Source: Kineococcus xinjiangensis (GTDB lineage Bacteria > Actinomycetota > Actinomycetes > Actinomycetales > Kineococcaceae). Taken from it: DNA of 64,000 bases. Shown one piece after another: positions 17,691 to 24,694 of this stretch. The stretch lies in the NCBI RefSeq assembly GCF_002934625.1, contig NZ_PTJD01000013.1, positions 62,001 through 126,000 of the forward strand, read 5' to 3'. Positions within the stretch are counted from its first letter, which is position 1, and every line of letters starts with the position of its first letter. The notes under the pieces were generated by a model. That model was given only the letters and a program-made list of their open reading frames with translations. It was not told where the DNA came from and ran no database searches. The translations under genes and the position numbers were made by a program.

Positions 17691-20600
17691 ATGAAGAGAC
17701 GCGGAGCAGCACGACGGCTCGTTCCCGCCTGCACGGCCATCGCGCTGCTGGCCACCGGCGCCCCGGCGGCGGCGGCCCCGACGGCAGCCCCGACGGAGCC
17801 CGCCACCGCCGGGGTGACGGTCCGGCTGGACCCCTCCTACCGCGGCGAGGAGTTCCAGGGCTGGGGAACCAGCCTCGTCTGGTTCGCCAACGCCACGGGC
17901 GACTACCCCGACGAGATCCGCAACCGCCTCGCCGACATGCTGTTCGGTTCCGAGGGCCTGAACCTCAACATCGCCCGCTACAACATCGGCGGCGGCAACG
18001 CCCCGGACGTGCCGGACTACCTGCGCCCCGGCGGCGCGGTCGAGGGCTGGTGGCGGGCCCCCGAGGGCACCACCCGCGAGGACGTCGACTGGTTCGACCC
18101 CGAGGACCCCGCCGACTGGAACCCCGACGCCGACCCCACGCAGCGCTGGTGGGTCGACCGCATCAAGGGCCGCGTGGACCGCTGGGAGGCGTTCAGCAAC
18201 TCCCCGCCGTGGTTCCACACGGTCAGCGGGTACGTCTCCGGCGGCTTCGACCCGAACGCCGACCAGCTCAAGCGGGAGAGCATCGACGACTTCAACGCCT
18301 ACCTCGTGGGGGCTGTCGAGCGCCTCGAGGACGCCCACGGCATCGAGGTCGACACCCTCGACCCCTTCAACGAGCCGGGCACGAACTACTGGGGCACCAG
18401 GCTCGGCGCGGACGGGCAGCCCGTCGGGGGCCGTCAGGAGGGCGCCCACATGGGCCCCGAGCTCCAGCAGGAGGTGCTCCGGTCCCTCGCGGAGGAGCTG
18501 CGCGACGCCGACACCGACGCCCGGATCTCCGCGATGGACGAGACGAACCCCGGCATCTTCGCCCGCAACTGGAACGCCTACCCCGAGGACGTCCGTGCCC
18601 TCGTGGACCAGCTCAACGTCCACACCTACGGCACGGGGCAGCGCACCACCGTCCGCGACATCGCCAAGGGCGAGGGCAGGACGCTGTGGATGAGCGAGGT
18701 CGAGGGCAACTGGGGCGACCGGCAGGACTTCGAGTCGATGGTCCCCGGACTCGGGATGGCGCAGCGCATCGCGGACGACCTGCGGGAGCTGGAACCCGCC
18801 GCATGGGTGTTCTGGCAGCCCGTCGAGGACTACGACAACATGAAGCCCGGCGGGGAGAGCGCGCTGGGCGGCAACTGGGGAAGCATCCAGATGCCCTTCG
18901 ACTGCGACGCCGACGACACGCTCGAGACCTGCCCCATCCGCACGAACACCAAGTTCCACACCTCGCGGAACTTCACCCACTTCATCCGTCCCGGCGACCA
19001 CCTCATCGGCGTCGACGACACCTCCAGCACCGCAGCCGTCACCGATCGCGGCGCCACGGTCGTGCACGTCAACGACACCGCCGCCGCGCGGGCCGTGACG
19101 CTCGACCTCACCGGCTTCGGCACCGTCACCGGCGGCGCGAGGGTCACCCCGGTCGTCACCAGCGCCGCCGGCGCACTGGTGCGGGGGGAGGCCGTGCGCG
19201 TCCGCGACGGCCGCGCGACCGTCCGGGTCCCCGCCGAGTCCGTGACCACGTTCCTCGTCGAGGGCGTCAAGGGCGTCGCGGAGGACGCCGCGCTCCTGCA
19301 GGACGGCGGCGTGTACCGCCTGCGCGGCGCCCAGAGCGGGAAGTCCGTGACCCCCGCGGGCAGCGGTGCCGTGATCCGCACCGACGACGCCGCGAGCACG
19401 GCGCAGTTCTGGCGCGCGGGCCTCGTCAGCGGTGGCGGCACCAACCGGGCGCGATGGACCCTCACCAGCGTGAGCGACGGCACGCGCCTCGCCCTCGACG
19501 CGGACGGCGCGGTCGTCCTCGCCCCGGCCGGCACCACCGGCCCGCAGACGGAGTGGATCCCCTCGACGACCGGCGACGGCACCTGGACGCTCGTCAACGC
19601 CGGCACCAAGCGGCTCCTGGAGGTGGGGGGGCAGGCCACCACCGACGGCGCGGCCGTCACGAGCTGGATCGCCAACTCCGGCTCCAACCAGCGCTGGGCC
19701 CTCGTCGACGAGACCGTCCGCGGCACGGCTCCGGCCGAGGCCTTCACCGTCCCCGGGGTCGTTCCGGTGCTGCCGGAGACCGTGGCGGGCGAGTACCGCG
19801 ACGGGACGCGCGGCAGCCTGCCGGTGCGCTGGGACCTCCCCGGGGAGAACGCCTGGCGCAAGGCCGGCACGGTGCGGGTGCGGGGCCAGGCGACGGACCT
19901 GCTCGGCAGGCGGCACGACGCCACCGCCACCGTCGTCGTCGACACCCTCACCGCGACCCTCCCGGCGCGGGCGAAGACCGCCGTCGGCGGCACCCCCGAA
20001 CTGCCCCCGACCGTCGCGGCCGTCGGGGCGCTCGGCCACCCGGTCGAGGTCCCCGTCGCCTGGGACGCCGCTCCCGACGGGGCCTTCGCCCGGACCGGTG
20101 TCGTCGCGCTGACCGGCACGGCCCAGGCCGGTGACGGGCGGACGCTGCCCGCCACGGTGCGCGTGCAGGTGACCGAGGGCGGCGAGGCGCTCGTCCCGTC
20201 CGGGGAGCTGAGGGCGTCGGCCACGTTCACCGAGCCCGGCTACGGCGTCGACGGCGTGCTCAACGGCGACCTGGGGGACAAGGCCTGGTCGAACTGGAAG
20301 CCGTCGGACCGCAACCCCTCCGACACCCTCACGGTGACCGCCGCGCAGCCGCGGAGCATCAAGCGCGTCGTGACGCACTTCTACCGCGACGGGGAGGGCA
20401 GCTGGCCCACGAAGCTGCAGGTGGAGGTCCGCGACGCCTCCGGTGCCTGGGTGAAGGCCGGCGAGCCCGTGTCCCTGCCCGACGGCAGCGCCGCCGGGCC
20501 GGTCGCCGACGTCCGGTTCGCCCCGGTGCTGACCGACGCGGTGCGGGTCGTGATGACGGCGCGCGACAGCGGCTACATGACGGTCAGCGAGATCCAGCTC

Positions 20601-20864
20601 TACGAGGGCGGGGCGAGCACGTCCTCCGACGCCGCGGCGGCCTCCATCTCCGCCGACGGCAAGCCGCTGGCCGGGTTCTCCGCCGACCGGTCCACGTACG
20701 AGGCGCCGCGCGGGACCCGGCAGGTCACGGCCGTGGCCGCCGACCCCTACGCCACGGTCGACGTGCAGCAGGCGGCGCGCCCGGGCGGCACGGCCGTGGT
20801 CACCGTCACCAGCGAGGACGGGACCGCGACGCGCAGGTACGAGGTGCGCCTGACGCAGCGCTGA
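17691..20864 (+). CDS. secreted multidomain GH30 glycanase (endo-beta-1,6-galactanase-like)
   Basis: The product is 1057 residues with a signal peptide ending near APAAAA (residue ~28). The GH30 domain (residues ~40-520) opens VRLDPSYRGEEFQGWGTSLVWFANA and includes NLNIARYNIGGGNAPDV. PFNEPGTNYW holds the acid/base Glu228 and WMSEVEGNWG the nucleophile Glu336. This style matches GH30 subfamily 5 endo-beta-1,6-galactanases. A ricin-like lectin domain follows (~530-680, ending NSGSNQRWAL), then two bacterial Ig-like modules (~685-840), a discoidin-type module (~850-980) and a C-terminal sandwich. It should cut galactan outside and hand products to the transporter and GH35 enzyme. Subfamily is judged by eye. 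Confidence 0.9.
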   Translation: MKRRGAARRLVPACTAIALLATGAPAAAAPTAAPTEPATAGVTVRLDPSYRGEEFQGWGTSLVWFANATGDYPDEIRNRLADMLFGSEGLNLNIARYNIGGGNAPDVPDYLRPGGAVEGWWRAPEGTTREDVDWFDPEDPADWNPDADPTQRWWVDRIKGRVDRWEAFSNSPPWFHTVSGYVSGGFDPNADQLKRESIDDFNAYLVGAVERLEDAHGIEVDTLDPFNEPGTNYWGTRLGADGQPVGGRQEGAHMGPELQQEVLRSLAEELRDADTDARISAMDETNPGIFARNWNAYPEDVRALVDQLNVHTYGTGQRTTVRDIAKGEGRTLWMSEVEGNWGDRQDFESMVPGLGMAQRIADDLRELEPAAWVFWQPVEDYDNMKPGGESALGGNWGSIQMPFDCDADDTLETCPIRTNTKFHTSRNFTHFIRPGDHLIGVDDTSSTAAVTDRGATVVHVNDTAAARAVTLDLTGFGTVTGGARVTPVVTSAAGALVRGEAVRVRDGRATVRVPAESVTTFLVEGVKGVAEDAALLQDGGVYRLRGAQSGKSVTPAGSGAVIRTDDAASTAQFWRAGLVSGGGTNRARWTLTSVSDGTRLALDADGAVVLAPAGTTGPQTEWIPSTTGDGTWTLVNAGTKRLLEVGGQATTDGAAVTSWIANSGSNQRWALVDETVRGTAPAEAFTVPGVVPVLPETVAGEYRDGTRGSLPVRWDLPGENAWRKAGTVRVRGQATDLLGRRHDATATVVVDTLTATLPARAKTAVGGTPELPPTVAAVGALGHPVEVPVAWDAAPDGAFARTGVVALTGTAQAGDGRTLPATVRVQVTEGGEALVPSGELRASATFTEPGYGVDGVLNGDLGDKAWSNWKPSDRNPSDTLTVTAAQPRSIKRVVTHFYRDGEGSWPTKLQVEVRDASGAWVKAGEPVSLPDGSAAGPVADVRFAPVLTDAVRVVMTARDSGYMTVSEIQLYEGGASTSSDAAAASISADGKPLAGFSADRSTYEAPRGTRQVTAVAADPYATVDVQQAARPGGTAVVTVTSEDGTATRRYEVRLTQR

Positions 20865-20878
20865 CCTGCGCCACCGCA

Positions 20879-20918
20879 CGACCGGCCCGCCACGGGAACT
20901 CCCGCGGCGGGCCGGTCG
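20879..20918 (+). terminator. hairpin after the GH30 gene
   Basis: A perfect 13-base-pair stem (CGACCGGCCCGCC and complement) with a 14-base loop starts 15 bases after the GH30 stop and ends the glycosidase operon. Confidence 0.85.
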
Positions 20919-20995
20919 CGTTCCGGCGCCCCGCCCCGGAACGGCGAGGGCCGGGGGTCCGAGCGTGGGCGTAGGGTCGGTCCGGAGGAGGTCCC

Positions 20996-21496
20996 GTGGG
21001 AACTGATCTGGTGGCGGCCGCCCGGGAACTGGCGGCCTCGGCGCACGCAGGGCAGGTGGACAAGGCCGGCGCGCCCTACCTGTCCCACCCCGAGCGGGTG
21101 GCCGCCCGCGTGGCCGCTCAGGTACCGTCCGGGCCCGCCGAGGCGGTGGCGGTGGCCTGGCTGCACGACGTCGTCGAGGACACCTCCGTCACCGCGGAGG
21201 AGCTGCGGGCGGCCGGCTTCCCCGAGCGGGTGGTGGCGGCGGTGCTCGCGCTGACCCGGGTGCCGGGGGAGGAACCGGACACCTATTACGCCCGGGTCGC
21301 CGCGGACCCCCTCGCGCTGCGGGTCAAGCGCGCCGACATCGCCGACAACACCGACCCCGCGCGCGTCGCGGCCCTCGACGGGGCCACGCGGGAGCGGCTG
21401 GCGGCGAAGTACGCCCACGCCCTGGCCGTCCTCGACGAGCTGTCCGCGCGGCGAGGGCCCGGCGACTCCCCGACACCGTCCGCAGCGCGCGACTAG
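20996..21496 (+). CDS. HD-domain protein, small alarmone-hydrolase type
   Basis: The product is 166 residues from GTG 20996, after GGAGGAG. It is a stand-alone HD domain of the SpoT/MESH1 type: HAGQVDKAGAPYLSHPERVA, AVAWLHDVVEDTSVTAEELRAAGFP, and VKRADIADNTD near residue 105. The HD pair (HDVVEDT) and the later Asp (ADIADN) are the metal ligands of (p)ppGpp 3'-pyrophosphohydrolases, which remove the 3' pyrophosphate. It lies just upstream of a RelA/SpoT-type synthetase gene on the same strand. The activity is inferred from family motifs only. Confidence 0.88.
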   Translation: MGTDLVAAARELAASAHAGQVDKAGAPYLSHPERVAARVAAQVPSGPAEAVAVAWLHDVVEDTSVTAEELRAAGFPERVVAAVLALTRVPGEEPDTYYARVAADPLALRVKRADIADNTDPARVAALDGATRERLAAKYAHALAVLDELSARRGPGDSPTPSAARD

Positions 21497-21659
21497 GGCG
21501 ATCGACGACGATGCCCGCTCCGCGCGACGGCGACCTCGCCGACCTGCGCCCACCGCAAGCCCCCGACCGGGACGACGTGCTCTGGCCGCAGGACACGCCG
21601 CCGCGCTCGTCGAACGCCACCGCTCCGCCGGCGAGCAGGCCCTGGCGGTCCTCGCGCGG

Positions 21660-22388
21660 GTGCGAGAGGTGGAACCGGGCATGACGAGCGACTTCCTGGC
21701 TGCACTGCCGGCCGGTGCGCGCGCGGACGGGCTGGCGTTCCGGGTCAAGTCCCCCACCTCGCTCGCCTGCAAGATCGACGACCGGGTGCGCAGCCGGTTG
21801 CTGCCCGCGGCGGTGGCCGCCGAGCAACTGCAGGACGTCGTGCGCTGCACCGCCGTGGCCGCCTCCCCGGCAGAGCTCGTCGGCACCGCGCGGGCACTGG
21901 TCAACGGTCTCGCCGCCCGCGGCTGGTCGGTCCGCGGAGCCGAGCAGTCCTACCTCGACGAGCACGGCCAGCCGGCGCAGCACGCTTGCAAGGGGCTGCA
22001 CCTCGTCGTGGCCGCAGAGCGGGCGGGCGTGGCCTGCGAGGTCCAGGTGCACTCCGAGGAGTCCATCGCCGCCAAGCACGACACCCACCGGGAGTGCGAG
22101 ATCGAGCGCGACGACACCGTGGCCAGGCCGGAGCGGGCGCGCGCACACGCCGTCATGGTGGAGCGCTGGGCGAGGGTGCAGACCCCGCCGGGCCTGGCGG
22201 AGCTGCGGGAGCTGGGCGGGGTGGCGCTGGTCGCGAAGGCCTACCCCGATCGCTACGCGGTCGGGGCGGCTGCACCGGCCGGTGCGGCTCGGGCAGCGGA
22301 GCGGGCCGGCGCGCGCGACTACCAGGAGCGGCTCAGAGCCGCCCGGACGACGAGCCGAGGGACGACCAGGGGAAGGGACGGGCGATGA
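21660..22388 (+). CDS. RelA/SpoT-type nucleotidyltransferase-like protein, possible frameshift at 5' end
   Basis: The product is 242 residues from GTG 21660 (or ATG 21681, which has a better ribosome site). LAFRVKSPTSLACKIDDRVRS, LQDVVRCTAVAAS, KGLHLVVAAERAGVACEVQVHS follow the order of the RelA/SpoT synthetase fold: substrate lysine/arginine patch, D-x-x-R, and the E-x-Q catalytic motif. AKHDTHRECEIERDD follows. The C-terminal ~40 residues are Ala/Arg-rich. Coding-like sequence continues upstream in the same frame (AALVERHRSAGEQ) but then switches frame toward ATG 21511, so the true N terminus may be interrupted. The TGA overlaps the next ATG (ATGA). Activity is unproven. Confidence 0.75.
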   Translation: MREVEPGMTSDFLAALPAGARADGLAFRVKSPTSLACKIDDRVRSRLLPAAVAAEQLQDVVRCTAVAASPAELVGTARALVNGLAARGWSVRGAEQSYLDEHGQPAQHACKGLHLVVAAERAGVACEVQVHSEESIAAKHDTHRECEIERDDTVARPERARAHAVMVERWARVQTPPGLAELRELGGVALVAKAYPDRYAVGAAAPAGAARAAERAGARDYQERLRAARTTSRGTTRGRDGR

Positions 22389-22732
22389 ACCTCTACCTCG
22401 TGCTGGACGGGGAGCGGGAGGTGGTGGTGGCCGCCGAGCGCGAGGACCGCTTCTACGCCTACGACCCCCACACCGGCCGCTTCCACCTCAACCGGGCGTT
22501 GTGGCGGGACTTCTACGGCGACGCGGAACTCGAGTTCCGCCCCGTCGACGCGGCGACCGGCCGCGAGCGCATCGCCGCCGGCGTCGGCGGCTACGACGCA
22601 CGGGAACTCGCCGACCTGCTCGCCGAGCACGAGGCCGACCCTGCTCCGCTGCTGCCGGCCGACCTCCTGGGGGAGGAGCCCTCCACGGCCGCCTCCGCTC
22701 CGCCACCGGGCAGACCGCCGGGCGTGTCCTAG
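22385..22732 (+). CDS. small hypothetical protein coupled to the RelA-like gene
   Basis: The product is 115 residues starting at ATG 22385, overlapping the RelA-like stop by four bases, so the two are almost certainly co-translated. The first ~80 residues form a compact acidic module (VLDGEREVVVAAEREDRFYAYDPHTGRFHLNRALWRDFYGDAELEFRPVD); a Pro/Ala-rich tail ends the protein. It has no signal, membrane segment or motif I recognise. Its position suggests a partner or modulator of the synthetase-like protein, but nothing in the sequence proves this. Confidence 0.75.
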   Translation: MNLYLVLDGEREVVVAAEREDRFYAYDPHTGRFHLNRALWRDFYGDAELEFRPVDAATGRERIAAGVGGYDARELADLLAEHEADPAPLLPADLLGEEPSTAASAPPPGRPPGVS

Positions 22733-22741
22733 GCTCCTGCG

Positions 22742-23122
22742 ATGGCCTGCCGCATCAGTGAACTCGTGCTGGACTGCCGCGATCCCGAGGAGCTGGCGCG
22801 CTTCTGGTGCGCCGTGCTGGGTTTCGTCCGCCTGGAGGACGACGAGGACGGCTCGATCGAGATCGGCCCGGAGAGCGGGTTCGGCGGGCCCGTGTCGACC
22901 ATCGTCCTCGTCCCCTCCGCCGAACCGCGGCGCGGCAAGCTCCCCCTGCACTTCGACGTCAGCCCCACCGACCGGGACCAGGACGCGGAACTGGAGCGGC
23001 TGCTGGCGGTGGGGGCCCGGCCGGTCGACGTCGGGCAGTCGGCCGAGGCGTCCTGGCACGTCCTGGCCGACCCGGAGGGCAACGAGTTCTGCCTGCTCCG
23101 CCGCCGCCTCGACCCGGCCTGA
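22742..23122 (+). CDS. VOC family (glyoxalase-like) protein
   Basis: The product is 126 residues with the paired beta-alpha-beta-beta-beta modules of the vicinal-oxygen-chelate fold. RISELVLDCRDPEELARFWCAVLGFVRLEDD forms module one, KLPLHFDVSPTDRDQDAELERLLAVGARPVD module two, and SWHVLADPEGNEFCLLR is the closing strand. Actinobacterial proteins of this exact style are usually annotated glyoxalase-like with no known substrate. The ATG lies nine bases after the previous stop, so it probably belongs to the same transcript as the upstream genes. Confidence 0.88.
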   Translation: MACRISELVLDCRDPEELARFWCAVLGFVRLEDDEDGSIEIGPESGFGGPVSTIVLVPSAEPRRGKLPLHFDVSPTDRDQDAELERLLAVGARPVDVGQSAEASWHVLADPEGNEFCLLRRRLDPA

Positions 23123-23132
23123 GGAAGCGACC

Positions 23133-24089
23133 GTGACCATCACCCGCGCCGACGTCGAGGCCGCCGCGGCCCGCACCGCCGGCTGGGTGCGCTCGACCCC
23201 CGTGCTCCGCGCCGAGGACCTGCCCCGTCCGGCCTGGCTGAAGCTGGAGTTCCTCCAGCACACCGGCACGTTCAAGGCGCGCGGGGCGTTCAACCGCATC
23301 CTCGCCGCCCGGGAGCAGGGTGACCTGGACGCGCGCGTCGGGATCGTCGTGGCCTCCGGCGGCAACGCCGGTCTCGCCAACGCCCACGCCGCCGCCCGTC
23401 TCGGGGTTCCGGCCACGGTGTTCGTGCCCACCACCGCGCCGCAGGTGAAGGTCGACGGGCTGCGCCGCCTCGGGGCGGAGGTGGTGCAGCTCGGGGCCGA
23501 GTACGCCGTCGCCTACGCGGGGGCCGTCGAGCACGCCGCCGCGACGGGGGCCGTGTACTGCCACGCCTACGACCAGCCGGAGATCGCCGCCGGCGCGGGC
23601 GTCGTGGGGGCGGAGCTGCTCGACCAGCTCGCCGGTGAGGTCGACACCGTGGTGGTGGCCGTGGGCGGTGGCGGGCTGATGGCGGGGATCGCCGCGGCCG
23701 TGGAGGGGGCGGCGCAGGTGGTGGCCGTCGAGCCCGCCACGATCCCCACCCTGCACGCCGCGCTGGCCGCGGGGGAGCCGGTCGACGTGGGCGTCTCCGG
23801 GGTGGCGGCCGACTCCCTGGGGGCGCGGCGCATCGGGGACATCGCCTTCGACGTCGCCGTCCGGGCCCGGGTGCGCTCGGTGCTGGTCGCGGACGACGGC
23901 ATCGTCGCCGCCCGGCGCCGGCTCTGGGAGCAGCACCGGATCGTCGTGGAGCACGGTGCCGCGGCGGCGCTGGCCGCGCTCCTCGACGGCGCCCACGTCC
24001 CCGCGCCCGGCGAGCGGGTCGCGGTGGTCCTGTGCGGGGCGAACACCGATCCCGCCGACCTGTCCGCGCGGAAGCCCCCGCCCGGCTGA
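23133..24089 (+). CDS. PLP-dependent serine/threonine dehydratase
   Basis: The product is 318 residues from GTG 23133, 10 bases after the VOC gene, with GAGGAAG in front. PLP fold-type II features are clear: HTGTFKARGAFN carries the Schiff-base lysine (Lys48), VASGGNAGLANAHAAARLG matches the substrate loop, and VVVAVGGGGLMAGI is the glycine-rich phosphate-binding loop. VVVEHGAAAALAALL and AVVLCGANTDP close the domain. It should deaminate threonine or serine to the 2-oxo acid and ammonia. It lacks the ACT regulatory domain of biosynthetic IlvA, so a catabolic role is more likely. Confidence 0.9.
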   Translation: MTITRADVEAAAARTAGWVRSTPVLRAEDLPRPAWLKLEFLQHTGTFKARGAFNRILAAREQGDLDARVGIVVASGGNAGLANAHAAARLGVPATVFVPTTAPQVKVDGLRRLGAEVVQLGAEYAVAYAGAVEHAAATGAVYCHAYDQPEIAAGAGVVGAELLDQLAGEVDTVVVAVGGGGLMAGIAAAVEGAAQVVAVEPATIPTLHAALAAGEPVDVGVSGVAADSLGARRIGDIAFDVAVRARVRSVLVADDGIVAARRRLWEQHRIVVEHGAAAALAALLDGAHVPAPGERVAVVLCGANTDPADLSARKPPPG

Positions 24090-24096
24090 GGGCGGG
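24077..24096 (+). terminator. hairpin spanning the dehydratase stop
   Basis: CCCGCCC and GGGCGGG pair around GGCTGA, which includes the TGA stop. It is compact and could terminate the plus-strand unit before the convergent idi gene. Confidence 0.5.
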
Positions 24097-24124
24097 AGCC
24101 GCTGCGGGACCCGGCGGGGAACCC

Positions 24125-24664
24125 TCAGAGGGGCAGCTGCGCCAGCTGGTCCAGCATCCACGGGCTGAACGGGCGCGGGTCCCGGTGCACCTCCGCGCGC
24201 AGCTCGGCCAGGTCCACCCAGCGCCAGTCGCCCACCTCGTCCGGGTCGGGGATGGGTGCGCCGAGGGCGCGGGCGGCGTAGACGGGGCAGATCTCGTTCT
24301 CCACGATGCCGTCGGCCATCACCGCGCGGTAGCGGAAGTCCGGCAGCAGCGGGCGCACGTCCGCCACCCGCACGCCGAGCTCGTCGGCGGCGCGGCGGTG
24401 CACGGCGTCGACGGGGTCCTCCCCGGGAGCGGGGTGCCCGCAGACGCTGTTGGTCCACACCAGCGGCCACGTGCGCTTCGCGGCGGCGCGCTGGGTGAGC
24501 AGCGTCCGGCCGTGCTCGTCGAGGAACCAGCACGAGAAGGCCAGGTGCAGCGGGGTGCTGGTGTGGTGCACCTCCGACTTCAGCGCCGTGCCGCAGGGCC
24601 GGCCGTCCTCGTCGAGGAGGACCACGAGCTCGGGGGTGTCCTCGGTGGTGGTCGTGCTGCTCAT
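24125..24664 (-). CDS. idi: isopentenyl-diphosphate delta-isomerase, type 1
   Basis: The product is 179 residues, a Nudix-fold enzyme that interconverts IPP and DMAPP for terpenoid synthesis in the cytoplasm. The active-site Cys is in TNSVCGHP (Cys75) and the catalytic Glu is in VENEICPVY (about residue 122-124). HTSTPLHLAFSCWFLDEHGRTLLTQRAAAKRTWPLVW is the N-terminal substrate and metal site. GEDPVDAVHRRAADELGV is the Nudix-like helix. Length fits the family. The MMPL transporter gene lies 30 bases downstream of its start on the same strand. Confidence 0.96.
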   Translation of the reverse strand: MSSTTTTEDTPELVVLLDEDGRPCGTALKSEVHHTSTPLHLAFSCWFLDEHGRTLLTQRAAAKRTWPLVWTNSVCGHPAPGEDPVDAVHRRAADELGVRVADVRPLLPDFRYRAVMADGIVENEICPVYAARALGAPIPDPDEVGDWRWVDLAELRAEVHRDPRPFSPWMLDQLAQLPL

Positions 24665-24694
24665 GCCGTCGTGCCGTTCATCGCGTCATGCCGT

